A stretch of 64,000 nt of DNA from contig NC_073691.1 in the NCBI RefSeq assembly GCF_029784155.1, positions 127,472,714 to 127,536,713 on the forward strand, given 5' to 3'. Source of the DNA: Uranotaenia lowii (Eukaryota > Arthropoda > Insecta > Diptera > Culicidae). The notes beneath the pieces are model-generated. The model made no database searches. It saw only the letters and a list, made by a program, of their open reading frames with translations, and was not told the DNA's origin. The stretch's first letter is position 1. Each line of letters starts with the position of its first letter. Positions 23,810 to 35,117 of the stretch are shown piece by piece. Made by a program: the position numbers and the translations under genes.

Positions 23810-25370
23810 TTTGGCGATAGTTTCCTGGAGAACTTATTAATCCACCTCGAAACGAACCGGCTTGAAGTACCGAAAACCGTTCGCACAAATCAAATAAGAG
23901 AAATGCAGGCTCAACTTGATGTTTGTGCTGGTTTTTCGTTGACCTGTTGTTGTATTATTTGCCGTGCCTCTTACTATCCCTTGCACAATTTTTCGATGTT
24001 GTTGCAGACAAGGTATAAAAACTCGACAGCAACGATCGCAGTGTCCCACTTCCGGTATCCCCAAATACCGGAACTATCGAACGCGCATTCGAAAAACACC
24101 GTACTTGTGTTTCGATTATAGGATGCGATGTGTGGGAAGAGATGAGGGAGGGGTGAGGGTTGAAAAGGAGTATGGTGTGTTTAAAAAAAACAAAGCTTGT
24201 TTCAAGATTTCTCTTCTTCTTTTTGTTTCACTACTAGCTTGCATTTATTCTGCACATAACAAGCCTGGCATACTAGATACCTTTCAAATACATTCACTTT
24301 TTTGTTTGATATTTTTGCTGTTGTTGTTTTTATCAAAATAAACACTATCAAAAAAAAAGCAGACAAAACGCTTGCCCGATTTTGTCCACTTCGCCTCACG
24401 GTAAACTCCCACTGTACGGAGCACGATTTTAACGACGATAATATTATGGTGTATAATTATCATCCATTCTGATCGTGTCTCGTCGCTCTATTTTCGCGTG
24501 TGTTTTGTGTTTTTTCTTTGCTCCACACCGTTCGATTCGATCGAAGACGGCAGCTTGAGCTTTTACACTTTTGCTTCTGCCATTTGCGTCTCTGTGTGGG
24601 CAATTTGCTTTACTTTTTCCTCTCTTTGCTACCACTTTCTTCTACACTTTGCGCTAGTCAGAGGTATTGTAACTGTGCATCTCTCCCACAAGACCAGTAA
24701 TTGATATCAAAAAGGGGGGCATCAGTTTCCATCCACCAAACGGCGTTGTCTAAAACCGGATCAGAACGCTTTCACTTAAGAGCTTTTTTTCTTACGCTAT
24801 CAACCAATCGAAATCGTCACCAAATTCTTCCGGCTAAGAAATCGAAGTATCTACAGAATCCATTGAACCACCACCAAAAGGTAAACTCAAGCGCTCCGAA
24901 GTTAAATCACAATTTATCAGAACTGTGGGAAAAGCGGGCCTGTTTGATTTCGGGTTATTTTTTGGGGCTGAAAGACCATCCACCTCTGACACAATGTGCA
25001 ACTCTTCTTCTTTCACACCCTTCGCGCTTATCTTTCTTTTCTTCCTGCACACACTGCCTGAACGATGATGGTTCAAACCCCCCCGTGGAAGAATGACCAG
25101 GAACTCGCTGGAAGACAATACGAGCCTGCAGGTCAGTTCCGGTTCCGAATTTCACCCGCACTTGATTATACACAACTTCCGGCACACTTGAGACTCACTT
25201 TCGACCCCGGCGGGACCGTATTTCACTCAAATCCGGACAATTGCAACCTTCAGGACGCGTCTCTCGTTTTTACCAAGCTCCGCCATTTTGGCTTTTGCGG
25301 TGCTGTTCTTTCCCATTCGGTTGATGACTTTTCTTCGATTTCATTCAAGTTCGATGCTTTTTAGTACACG
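23810..25370 (-). promoter_or_regulatory. Likely 5' UTR/promoter region upstream of the MTA1-like exon
   Basis: This stretch lies upstream of the MTA1-like ATG on minus. It is less AT-rich than its surroundings, free of recognisable transposons and open in several short frames. Near 25280-25290 the minus strand has GCCAAAATGGCGGAGC, the AAxATGGCGGC type of motif bound by YY1 and common just downstream of start sites of housekeeping genes. Transcription start and any non-coding first exon are inferred, not seen. The ORFs on both strands here look like chance frames. Confidence 0.35.
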
Positions 25371-25817
25371 GATTGGCCACTGGTAGCGCTCATACAGAGG
25401 GATTTCAATGACAATATGTCTGTTCAATCAACTCTAGTAGAAACGGGTCGAAACAAGTAGAAATGGATTGATAGTTGATCACCTGTCTCTTTCCAATTGA
25501 CTTCGACCGACTTCTACCAAGTCGAAACTAATCCTGCTGCCGAGCTGGATTGGTTTCGACTAGTTTCAACTTGCTCCATTGAACAACGACCTGACTAGTT
25601 TCGACCAAAACATTGGCTCGTTGAACATCTATCAGTTAACAGAAACCAGTTGAAACCGATTTTTACTAACGATTGAACGAAGCTAATATATATTCAACGT
25701 CTGCTCAACATCTGCTTTAATTGAACAGCTGTTGGGTAGCATAAACAGACAACAAAAACAAACATTCCTATAAGAAAATACACCGAGTTGAATGAATTTC
25801 AAATTCTAGAATATGCG
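25371..25817. other. Intergenic with GTTTCGAC/GTCGAAAC motifs
   Basis: 25430-25690 carries many short direct and inverted copies of motifs like GTCGAAAC, TTTCGAC and AGTTGAAAC, probably a decayed repeat. No gene. Confidence 0.35.
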
Positions 25818-26335
25818 GAAATGCCAGGGGGGTGACAATCTGGTTCTTCTTACGAACAAGAATCTTTTTCTTTTTTCTATCCACCGGGAGAAAAGTTTAT
25901 GGTGTTTTCCTCTCAGCGCAGTACAGAGTTGAAAAAGTCAAAATTCCAACCAATTAGTGTGCAATCATTCATAATTCTCTAGGATTTGACATCTAGTCCG
26001 GTTCCTTGACAGCTAAATGTCGATTTGTTACACTCAGAACAGAAACAACCCAAAAATAAGAACGCCAGAGCAGCAAAACAAAGTTCAGCTGATGTTTTTA
26101 ATTTTGGGCTGTTGTCAACACCCCAAAATACAAGTTCACAGCTTGAACTGATGCCCCAAAAACTTATCGTTCGGAATTTATTTCGTTTGTTGTCGCCATG
26201 CTGTTCCATTTAATTAAAAATTGAATTTGTTTCAAATAAAAGCAGTGAAAAATCGCTAGTGAGTTATAAAACATTGATTACTAGTAACTATTTTAGTAAC
26301 ACGTGTAATTCAAAACCACAATTTTCTCTTTTCAG

Positions 26336-26654
26336 CACCAGCAATTGTTACAATTTGGAAAATAAAAATTGCAGGCTTGGACAAACAAATTGAACGGGGA
26401 TACTACAGATATATTAAAAGGTGAGTATATAAAATATAACTTCTTGATTTGCGAGTAAGTTTAAAACGTGCAGTGGAATCGCTATTGTTAAATCTTTAGA
26501 TTATTTTGAATATTTCATATTATTATTTTCATGGACATATTAATATATGTAATCTATTTTTGCAATTGCAATTTTATTTATTTTATTTGTATTAATTAAT
26601 TATTTTTTTGTTTTCCATTTTCGTTACAGAGCTCGAATGAATCATGGGAATTAA
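26336..26654 (+). CDS. Two 3'-terminal exons of an unknown spliced gene fragment
   Basis: Exon 26336-26420 follows TTTTCAG and ends AAAG before GTGAGT. Exon 26630-26654 follows TTCGTTACAG. Read across the junction the frame is continuous (PAIVTIWKIKIAGLDKQIER in the first exon) and stops at TAA 26652-26654. AATAAATAAA follows at about 26709. Intron length is 209 bp. No upstream exon with a start codon in phase was found, so only a C-terminal piece seems present, inside a TIR element. Product unknown. Confidence 0.45.
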
Positions 26655-27322
26655 AAATATAACTACAACAAAACTCAAAACTACAAGTTCAAAACTAAAT
26701 TGACTGAAAATAAATAAAAAACTTCAAACAACGCCTTTTATTTTTTAATTAATTCTATGCCCATTTAAAATGTTATGAATATGAACATAAAATAAATATC
26801 GTTTTCTCGTCAGAATGGCTTTCTCAATTTTGGGGTGTGAAAAAGAGCTCGATTCTCAAGTTTGGGAAAACCCCTCCAAACTTATTTTCGTCGGGAGCCA
26901 GTTTCATCCGATTTTGCGGCATTACAACTTGGTTTTGGGTTGTGGCTGCCTAGAGTGTATGGGCCCACAAAATCGTAGGCCCGTAATTTTGATGGTTGTC
27001 AAAATCAATGACAAACACTCTAAGCAATTATAACCCAAAATCAAGTTGTTATGCCGCAAAATCGGATGAAACTGGCTCCCGACGAAAATAAGTTCGGGGG
27101 GGTTTTCCCAAACTTGAGAATGAAGCTCTTTCTCACACCCCAAAATCGAGAACACCATTTGGAGGGAAAAACGATATATTTAAACTAGACAAAAATGCTA
27201 AACGGTAAAAAGAAGATGAAAACAAATTATTTATTTTCAATATTGCGATGCTTTATCTGGTAGTTTTTTTACGGTATAAATATACATATGTTACAAATTT
27301 TCTGAAAATGATGTCCTCCTTT

Positions 27323-27605
27323 TTAATATTTTTCTTTGAATGTCAGTAAATTTCTTGCATCAGGTGAACCTATTCCGAGAATTTCACTATCACTAGGAAT
27401 TGTGTCAAACTTTTGAACGATGTTCTGGCTGCTCTTCGTTGGTCTCTCGGTTGAGGAAACAATATTTGATTATGTCCGGAGAAACAACGCCATTCTGTGC
27501 GGTTCCCTGGGCAACCATTAAGCAATCATTAAGGATCCAGTGCAGCTGTTGCTTTTCCGAACGGCAAAGAAACTCCGAAAGGTTTTGCATGTTGTCCGGA
27601 GGCAT
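27323..27605 (-). pseudogene. Coding-like fragment with a frame change
   Basis: From an ATG at 27605 a minus frame reads MPPDNMQNLSEFLCRSEKQQ and stays open to 27405. In the +1 frame the sequence continues as coding-like, NIVQKFDTIPSDSEILGIGS, to a TAA at 27323-27325. One indel or an unrecognised intron between about 27470 and 27420 would join them, for roughly 95 codons. Unknown family; probably a decayed gene piece carried by the surrounding element. Confidence 0.3.
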
Positions 27606-28008
27606 GATTTATCTGATATTTGAGTAGTAGACCTAGCCGATAAAAAATGTCCATTGAAATTCATAATAAATGTTAAAGCGAAGTATAGAACTTACTTGAA
27701 CTGACGTGATTTTGATTTTTCCTCCAATCAATTTATGGAATACCGCTCTCTTTTCTATTCGCAACGACAAAACGAAATAAAATCGCCAACTGAAATGAAT
27801 TACGTTTTTTGGGGCATGAAGTTCAAGGTTCGAACTATGTTTTGGACCTTTTCTACCACCCCAAAATCAAGAAAGTTGGCTGAACTTTGTTTTGATGCGC
27901 TGGCGATCTTAATTTTGGGTTGTTTACATTCTGCGTGAAGGATAGGGATGTCACCCCCCTGGGAAATACACAAATCTTGAGTTTGTTTTGATTAGGTCGT
28001 ATGAACGG

Positions 28009-28473
28009 CAGAGGTGCCAGGTCGTTTTGTCAAAAATCAGGACAACGCGAAGAAAAAATCAGGATTTTTCAGGACACCATCAAATTGGTGAAAACAAAAT
28101 GCAGTTCTGCTAAGATTGCATAACTAAAGGCGAAATATAGGTGCTGAAGACGCCTCGAATTATGCAGCTGAAGCGAGAATAACCTTGGCTGGCCTGCAGT
28201 TCATATCGAAAAACCTCATTTGAATGTCATTTGAATCAAAGAATCTCTTTGGTTTAACTGGTTAAACAAATTTATTTAAGATTTGTTTGATGTTCGCGTC
28301 ATTTAACAATAAATTAAGTTATGATTTGGATATTTTCTAAAAATCAGGACAAATCAGGACATTTTAAGGGCAATTTTTCAAAAATCAGGACAATTCAAGC
28401 GTTTTTGAAAAATCAGGACGGTCTCTCGAAAATCAGGACAAATCCTGATAAATCAGGACACCTGACACCCCTG
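28009..28473. mobile_element. hAT MITE with perfect 8 bp TSD
   Basis: Starts CAGAGGTGCCAGG and ends CCTGACACCCCTG. The flanks are ATGAACGG on both sides (28001-28008 and 28474-28481). Subterminal AAATCAGGAC motifs recur near both ends. 8 bp duplications and CAG.../...CTG termini define hAT elements. 465 bp, non-coding. Confidence 0.93.
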
Positions 28474-28504
28474 ATGAACGGCCCTGGGCAGAGTGCCTCC
28501 AGTA

Positions 28505-28660
28505 GGGTGGGTGCATACTGAGGAAAAGTAGGCAAGGGGTACTAAAAGTTTCTCATTGGTGGGGGGTGGAGACGGTGCGCTTTTTGACAGCGAATTGTTC
28601 GCCTACCATGCCTACGATTACGATTGCCTGTCACAAGGGTCACAAGATGGACGATTCCGT
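28505..28660 (+). repeat. Dispersed repeat copy 1
   Basis: The segment from about CAAGGGGTACTAAAAG through TTTCTCATTGGTGGGGGGTG and GCGAATTGTTCGCCTACCAT to CATCTTGTGAC-type sequence recurs inverted at 40612-40750. Similarity is high. No boundary or coding sign. Confidence 0.75.
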
Positions 28661-28712
28661 GCATTGGTATAAGAACACACCTAGCTTTACCCGCCTTGGC
28701 CCTGGGTATGAA

Positions 28713-29148
28713 CAGAGGTGCCAGGTGTCCTGATTTTCGAGAGACCGTCCTGATTTTTCAAAAACTCTCGAGTTGTCCTGATTTTTTAAAATTCATCTCT
28801 AAAATGTCCTGATTTGTCCTGATTATCATGAAAACTTCTTAAATATGATCGAATTTGTAGTTAAACTACGAGAAAATCGAATAAATAGAACATAAAATAG
28901 TTAAACCCATTTAACAAATGGTGATCTACGGTTCAGATGACATTTAAATGGTGTTTTTAAATATGAACTACCGGCCAACCATCAAGCTGCGTACTGTTTT
29001 TGCATAAATCAAGGCGTTTTAAGCACCTGTATGTATGCAATCTAAGTAGAAATCCTTATTATTTTCATGAATTAAGAGGTGTCCTGAAAAATCCTGATTT
29101 TCAACTTCGCCTTGTCCTGATTTTTGACGAAACCACCTGGCACCCCTG
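28713..29148. mobile_element. hAT MITE, second copy, perfect 8 bp TSD
   Basis: CAGAGGTGCCAGGTGTCCTG at the left, CCACCTGGCACCCCTG at the right. GGTATGAA is duplicated at 28705-28712 and 29149-29156. 436 bp, same family as 28009-28473. Interior includes GGTTCAGATGA and GCATAAATCAAGGCG, shared with the decayed copy at 12042. Confidence 0.93.
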
Positions 29149-29162
29149 GGTATGAACCACAT

Positions 29163-29530
29163 CCCAACAAACATTTTTGCTGATTAAAAACGCCAATTCT
29201 CTGATCGTATGCTGTTTTGAGGTGCTGATTGCTGTTTCAGCTTTCTGGCTGAAGAAAGAAATATTTCAGCGCTGTTTCAGCGTATAAGGAAGTTTTATTT
29301 CAGCCAATAGAAAGTAGGGGAAAATTGGCTGAAGAATAACTCGTTCAGCCTTTCGTTTCATGTGGTTTCATGTCATCTTCGCTGATTAATTTCTCCAGAT
29401 CTCGATGTTTAAGGGCTGAACAGCAGCTTCTCTCTGAATTTGGGTTGCCTTCTTTCAGCAAGATAGCTGATTTAAAATTAGAACTAAACAATGTTTCAGC
29501 GGTTGTTCAGCAAAAAATGTTTGTTGGGAT
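29163..29530. mobile_element. MITE with CCCAACAAACATTTTTGCTG ends
   Basis: The left end reads CCCAACAAACATTTTTGCTG. The right end, TTCAGCAAAAAATGTTTGTTGGG, is its inverse with a one-base length difference in the T-run. The interior is dense in CAGC/GCTG motifs (TTTCAGC, GCTGAA). AT flanks both ends. Non-coding, about 370 bp. Confidence 0.8.
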
Positions 29531-30154
29531 GGGTGTGAATATATTGCTCAAGCAAAATTCTAGAGTTTGTTTTGATTAAGTCGTATAAGCTAACATAAAC
29601 AAAAATGAGTTATTTGCTGCAGACGATTGAAAAACATGTGTTCTACGTTAGGTAAAAATTTGGTTTCATTTGATCAATAAATACATTTTAGAACATGATT
29701 TGAATTTAAGACGTATTAAAACTTTCTCATGTTTGAGTGCAATTTGGTTTAAACGACGTTTTGCGCAGCACTGGATTGCCGTGATGCAAAATGACACAAA
29801 ACAACATTTCGCCGGGTTGGTTTTTGCGACGTTTTTCATTTTGGAAGGAAATTCATTGCGCAGGTGCTGAAATGCTTATTTCTCGCGTGAGCTTTCATTA
29901 CGTCGAATGAAACAGAAACACCGAACCGAGAAAAACGCTTCTGAAATTTGAAGAGTGTTTTTCAAATCCTATTTTTATTCCTTCGCCGATAACCCTTCAA
30001 CAAATACGCAATATTCATGGAAACTAATTGTGTCAGATATTCCACATTATGAATTTAATTTTTTGCAATTTTTAGAGCTATTTTTTAATCACATAGGAAC
30101 ATACGACATATTTAAACTTAAATCGTTCATACGTCTGAACACATTCGTCGTTTG

Positions 30155-30642
30155 GAGGGGAAATTTGTTTCATTCGTCTCTTTTCTTTCGTCCTTTGATT
30201 CGTTCAACTTGCACATACGTCCAAATGTTTCTCATGTAAATACTATGGAAAATTTTCAATTTTCTCGGCGTAGTGGCTGTTTAATAAGTGGTGTAGTGGT
30301 AAATTGGTGAGTAAATGCATAATGAAATATGTGAATCGGGTGCGACATCGATCAAACCAACTCGCTGCTGCTGATCAGCTTTCTGTTGCCGATCAGCTGG
30401 AGGGGAAATTTGTCTCATTCGTCCTTTGATTCGTTGAACTTGCACTTACGCCCAAATGTTTCTGAGGCATGCATTGCATTGCAATTACCGGTAAGTTTTC
30501 GATTTTTTTTGACATAGGGAATGTTAACTTTGTGAGTTATCGAGTGTAGCGGTAAAATTATTAGTGAATGCGTAATAAAAGTGTGAATCGGGTGATTGTG
30601 TGACTAACAGCAGCAGGCTGCTGCCGATCAGCCTGCTGCTGT
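30155..30642 (+). repeat. Tandem duplication, about 244 bp unit
   Basis: GGAGGGGAAATTTGT begins both units at 30155 and 30399. They also share TCATTCGTC, TTTGATTCGTT, AACTTGCAC, CCAAATGTTTCT, TAATGAA/TAATAAA, GTGAATCGGGTG and a closing GATCAGC. Diverged at perhaps a fifth of positions, so not recent. Confidence 0.75.
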
Positions 30643-30773
30643 TAGTTGTTAGGTTTGCTGCTACTGCTGCTGTTCGGTTTCTTTTCCTTGCTGCATTATT
30701 GTACAGCGTTCGAAAGCCTTGAGTATCGATTTAAGAACGCCTGAAAACAAGAATCTGAAATAATATTGCCAGG

Positions 30774-32333
30774 CAGCGTTACCACATATACAGATTTTTC
30801 TGTAAGTATACAGATTTTTTTGAAATTTTCAAACACAGAATCTGTATATACAGATTACAGATAATTGGAAATTCATACAGATTTCATACAGATTTTCCGA
30901 AATTCAGAGATTTTCCATGATATTTTGATTATAATTCGAGTCAATAATCATCTACTTTGATGACTCAATCATCCATCAATTGACACGCTTGCAAATAAGG
31001 AAAAACTTCCAGGTTAGAGTTACAATGCAATACAACAAGCAAAGGGTTGAAGAAAGATTTAAAACCTGTGTTTAAGCATCATATACCGAAATTGGTTTGC
31101 ATTATAGGAAAATGTAACTTTTAAAGGATAAAGACTTTCGACACAATTTTCAAATCTAAACTGATTGTACCCCAGAAGGGCACTGATCGTTATATTTAAC
31201 GGAATATATCGACTTAAAACTTTGCGTGACCTCATTTTTCACACGTAGCGGACATGTATTTTGCCCGTTACAATTAATCGGACAAAGTTAAACCACAGAG
31301 AACAGACGTACAAGCTCGAACAAAAAATCTTCAAAAAAGTGTGTAAAATTTCAAATGCTGACACCTAAAAAATACGTTGAAAAGTGACTTGAAACAGTGC
31401 CATCTGTTGCGCCGTTCAAAAGTTACAGATCAAATTCCCAAGAGCTCATTTTTCGAAAAAGCGTAATCGTATATGAACTCAATAATAAATAAATTAATGC
31501 CACTCTAAAATAGACGGATCAAATTGATTGCTAGTTAAATGCAATAAGAGTTGCTTTTGACTGGATAGAATTTCACTTCTTTTATTTTTGCACTACTGAG
31601 GCAGTCAAAATAACGATCAGTTATGGAATAAGTTTATGCACTTCTCGAACGGTCAGAAGACGAATCGGCTATATCCAATCAATTAGGAACATTCTTGACG
31701 ATCAGTCTCACCCATCAGAGCTGATTCTAGACATCACGAAGCGGATTAGCGGATTTTGCATCAGATTGTTCATAATTTAGTACTTCTATCTTGAAGGGAA
31801 TAGCGATTAACTTTTAAGATATTTTTCTATTATGCAACGTGACGAAAGTGTTACGAAACTTCAACAGCAATTTTCTTGAAACATGCCAAACAATTCATAC
31901 GACCTGTTCAAAACTGACCAAAATTTTGAATATTTTTCTCAGTTTTGTTTTGACAGTTCTCTTTGGCGTGTTTGGAGACATCTGGTGGCCCAGCCAAAAA
32001 ACAAAGATTGGTTCCAAATGGTCGTTGGAAATTTTACACAAGTTTCGTGGGCTATCTTGTACGTCTGTTCTCTGTGGTTAAACCAAAAACGGTTCGCGTA
32101 TACAAAATGTCAGGTTAAACACTGGTTTGACATGTCGCACAAATAGTCGCCTGCAGTAATGAGCAGCTTAGTCCAAATGAGTGCGCTACGCATTATAAAA
32201 AGGTCATCGTTGTTTAGCGTAAGTATCTGGAATGAAAATTTTTGATACAGATTTCAATACAGATTTTTGAGATTTTATGCAGATTAAAAAGATTTTTTGG
32301 CTTGAAAATACAGATTTAAATGTGGCAACGCTG
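30774..32333. mobile_element. 1.56 kb hAT element, perfect 8 bp TSD
   Basis: CAGCGTTACCACAT at the left, ATGTGGCAACGCTG at the right, and TTGCCAGG duplicated at 30766-30773 and 32334-32341. Both subterminal regions have many ACAGATTT motifs, as expected for hAT transposase-binding repeats. No intact transposase; non-autonomous. It contains a further insertion at 31293-32077. Confidence 0.92.
31293..32077. mobile_element. 785 bp nested TIR element, TTAAA flanks
   Basis: CCACAGAGAACAGACGTACA at the left is inverted at the right (TGTACGTCTGTTCTCTGTGG, ending 32077). TTAAA stands on both sides (31288-31292 and 32078-32082). A TTAA-containing duplication would fit a piggyBac/Kolobok-type target, but the extra A leaves a 5 bp duplication equally possible. 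Overlapping plus frames (31839-32146) match nothing I know. Confidence 0.8.
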
Positions 32334-33714
32334 TTGCCAGGTTGATATTCTGATTACCTCTACCTGTATACACTGTTTGCTCATGGAATCCATAGCGAAT
32401 GTGCTAGGTTTTCCTTCCTCTGCACATTCGCCGTTTGGAAGAAGGGACGTAAGCAACATTGAAATGGGCAAGCAAGGTTTTGTTTCATTCGTCATTTTGA
32501 AAGTCTTAAATTTTATACATTAAAAGGGTTAAATTGATTGTTTTATCAATCATATAGGTAGATAATGTTCTAATGAAGCCTTTTTAGTGAATATCTCAGT
32601 TTTTCAAATTTTGTTTCATTCGACGTAATGAAAGCTCACGCGAGATTTATTGAAACGGGAATCGTTTAAAAGAGTGGTTCTGATTATAGTGAAATAAATT
32701 TCTTCATCTTGTTACTAGGTAAGTGCAATTATCATTAAGTCCAAACTTTTGTTTAGCCTGATAATTTTTCTCCCAACCCAACAGCGGCAACCAATATAGA
32801 AGCTTCGGATGAGCTATTTATGTGGTTTCTGTATTGCGCATATCACCTGCAGACAACGCTTCAGGGATTCAAATGACTTTATTAAATTCTCTTTTCTAAG
32901 ATGCTTGAGAAATTACCGCTGGAAGAATTTTAATAATTGAGTCATACCCAAGAGGAATCATAATATGTAAAGGTTATAGAAATTTAGTACTTGAAGCAAA
33001 TTAGCAGAAATAAGCGAAGGTAAGGACAAAATAAGTCTTGTTATCAGATAAAAAAAAACAATTTGCGAAACGACGTTTGCACCAAAAACGTAATGCAAAA
33101 AGTCGTAAGTACTTGTTTACCCGAACATCTAAATTTATGCCTGTGTCTCTCTCACTGGCATATTTCTCATGTATTATTGTATCGCATACCAATTTATCAG
33201 ACAATTCGGATTCACATTCAAAATTAAAGATTTGAAAATGTGTTACAAAACTTCAGTAGTGATTTTTTCGAAACAAGTCGGGTGGCTCATATGACCTAAT
33301 CAAATCAAACTCTAGAATTGATTTATATACACGCAAAATAATTTTCACTTAAAAAGTAAGTGACATCTGTAGTAAATTCTCGCCATACGTAATTTCATTT
33401 GAATTTTAAGTGTACCCAAGTAACCATTAAGCCATATAACATGGCCCTAACTTGGCATTATAGTGGCATATAGAAAATGCCTCACAGTGCCTGATCGTTC
33501 TGAATGCCACTTGAGTGCTGATTTGAAGCCACTTTTGGCCTGCAATTCGGCTCATATACGGCTTACCAGAAGCTGTCAAAATATTTTCCAGTGGGTACAA
33601 CCCACTGGATGAAAAACAAAAAAAAAGATTGTCTTTTCCCCCACACTGTATTCTTTTTTCATATCTCCCGCACCACTTCCGCCAACCATCCCTTTTCCCT
33701 AGCTGATGATTTTT

Positions 33715-33800
33715 TGTCGCATAACCGGGAATCGAACTCATGATTTTTTCGAATTAGGATATGACAGCGACTTTGATAAATTGACCATTAAGTCAACGCA
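33715..33800 (-). other. tRNA-like (SINE-related) segment
   Basis: On minus, GAGTTCGATTCCCGG resembles a polymerase III B box plus T-arm, and GTCGC at the 3' side could pair loosely. No good A box at the expected distance. Read as a SINE or tRNA relic. Confidence 0.35.
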
Positions 33801-33929
33801 TGCATTGCGGATAATTTGGCTTATTTAAACAAATCATTTTCTGCATCAAGAAATAATTCAATACGATCAGCTTTAAATTGTATTTAAAAGGAGATCATTC
33901 GAGGTACTCAAATGGACGAAACTTCACAG

Positions 33930-34140
33930 TTATGGCATTTTAATAAACATTTCCTGGGGGCAAGTTCCATTTGCTGCGATCCGGATAAAAATAGGTGCCC
34001 CAGTAGATTCAGCGATTTCCAATTTTATCATCCGCTGCCAGATGATGTTGCCCAGTGTAATGGCAGGCATTCTGCAAAGAAGAAAAGAAAATATACATAT
34101 ACACGACTCTAGCATTTCAATGAAAGCAAAAAAACTTACA
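33930..34140 (-). CDS. Small spliced coding segment, unknown product
   Basis: Minus exon 33930-34071 begins right after TTCTTTGCAG with AATG. The ATG opens 46 codons starting MPAITLGNIIWQRMIKLEIA and ends in TAA at 33930-33932. Upstream, an exon ending CTATCGAAT meets GTAAGT at 34134-34139, leaving a 68 bp GT-AG intron. The upstream exon has ATG followed at once by TAA, so it is probably 5' UTR or a truncated exon. No AATAAA is seen nearby. Lies inside the TA element; product not recognised. Confidence 0.35.
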
Positions 34141-34579
34141 TTCGATAGCCCTTACATGAAGAATTATAAACGATAGAAAATTTCAAATCCCGAATTCATG
34201 CTTTGTTTACCTTTTTTTCTTGCCCTTCCTTTTTCTTCAAAAATGACATTTACGAAATAAGCATTGACGTTTTACTCACTCAGCTTATTTCTGTAGGGCT
34301 TGAAAGCCCTAGAATGTGCAAACCGAGCCAATAAACGGCTTATTTTGCGGCTTCGCCTTCCAGTGCTTATAAGCATTTTTAAACATTCGGTACGGCTTTC
34401 AGGCACTCAAGTGCTGTTATTAAAACATTATTCGGCTTATACAAGTGCTTAATGGTTTATTGGGTAGGTCAAGTGAATTCACTTAAGTGACCGCTCAAGT
34501 GAATTACACTGACGTTCGAGTGACATTTTTCTGAAACCACATAAATTTCTAAGTAAGTTTCAAGTTAATTGTCCCTCGT

Positions 34580-34918
34580 GTTTTTAAATAAAAGAACATT
34601 TATAAAACACCACTTCGATCTCAAATACTTACATTACGCTTTCGCCATAAATTTATTGATTGGAAAATGCCATCGTCATCCCAAGGCAGATCGGTTACTG
34701 CGGATAGTGCGACTTCTAAATCTTCCCTGCTGCAAACCAGAAAATCGATCCAGTCCAACCCACAAGCTGAAACATGATAACACCTTTAAATAACTTTTTC
34801 TTACATCACGTTTAACACGAAAATCGCCTAGTAAAGAATTGGGAAAATCCAAATCCAGCATAAGATTTAAACGCTGCTCTTTAGAATTTGCCATTGTGAA
34901 CTCTGAAAATAAACACAA
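34580..34918 (-). CDS. Possible exon fragment, unknown product
   Basis: On minus, GTTTATTTTCAG is followed by AGTTCACAATGG. The ATG opens 71 codons beginning MANSKEQRLNLMLDLDFPNS. Downstream in another frame DLPWDDDGIFQSINLWRKRN runs up to GTAAGT at about 34628, so a frame change or intron may lie between. An internal GTAAG...TTTCAG pair is only about 38 bp apart, short for an insect intron. Unknown family. Confidence 0.25.
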
Positions 34919-35117
34919 TTACAACCCGACATTCACTTGAAATTCTAGTGATGGGGAAGTGAGTATTTTTTCTCACTTCAAATTCATGTGACGACTGAAG
35001 TGAATGTGGATAAATTCACTTGAAATTTAAGTGACTGCCAAGTGAAATGTATATGTCGCACTTGCATGGAAGAAAATCACTGGATCCTTTTTTTTAAGTG
35101 AAAAATCATGTGTATTT

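Larger units (their letters stand above)
25824..27962. mobile_element. 2.1 kb foldback-like element (CCAGGGGGGTGACA ends)
   Basis: CCAGGGGGGTGACA at 25824 is matched by TGTCACCCCCCTGG ending at 27962. GAAAT stands at 25818-25822 (one base from the left end) and at 27963-27967. Longer diverged inverted arms lie inside: 26030-26175 against about 27795-27935, rich in CCCAAAAT. A separate inner inverted repeat, 26814-26960 against 27014-27158, reads AATGGCTTTCTC / GAGAACACCATT. It carries a plus-strand spliced coding end and a minus-strand coding remnant. A related end motif (CAGGGGGATGACAAGCTGG) occurs at about 19878. Confidence 0.7.
29556..33319. mobile_element. 3.8 kb TIR element with nested insertions
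   Basis: The left end AATTCTAGAGTTTG followed by TTTTGATTAAGTCGTAT is inverted at 33285-33319 with a few changes. A second inverted pair, TCTCGCGTGAGCTTTCATTA at 29881 and its exact inverse ending at 32645, lies inside. At 27979 TTGAGTTTGTTTTGATTAGG is another copy of this end, itself interrupted by a hAT MITE. Elements at 30774-32333 and 31293-32077 are nested within. No transposase recognised. Confidence 0.6.
33415..34464. mobile_element. 1.05 kb TA-target TIR element
   Basis: CCCAAGTAACCATTAAGC at the left; GCTTAATGGTTTATTGGG at the right. TA on both sides (33413-33414 and 34465-34466). Repeated GCACTTGAGTG/CTCAAGTGC and GGCTTAT motifs fill the subterminal regions. Carries a minus-strand spliced coding segment and a tRNA-like stretch. 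Confidence 0.75.
33328..35117. mobile_element. Outer MITE with TTTTCACTTAAAAA ends, AAGTGA-rich
   Basis: TACACGCAAAATAATTTTCA leading into CTTAAAAAG at the left is mirrored by CTTTTTTTTAAGTGAAAAAT leading to CATGTGTA at the right. The left end is interrupted by the TA element at 33415. Near the right end AAGTGAATT, TTCACTT and related motifs recur more than ten times (34466-34510 and 34935-35110). Similarity of the ends is partial. Confidence 0.5.
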
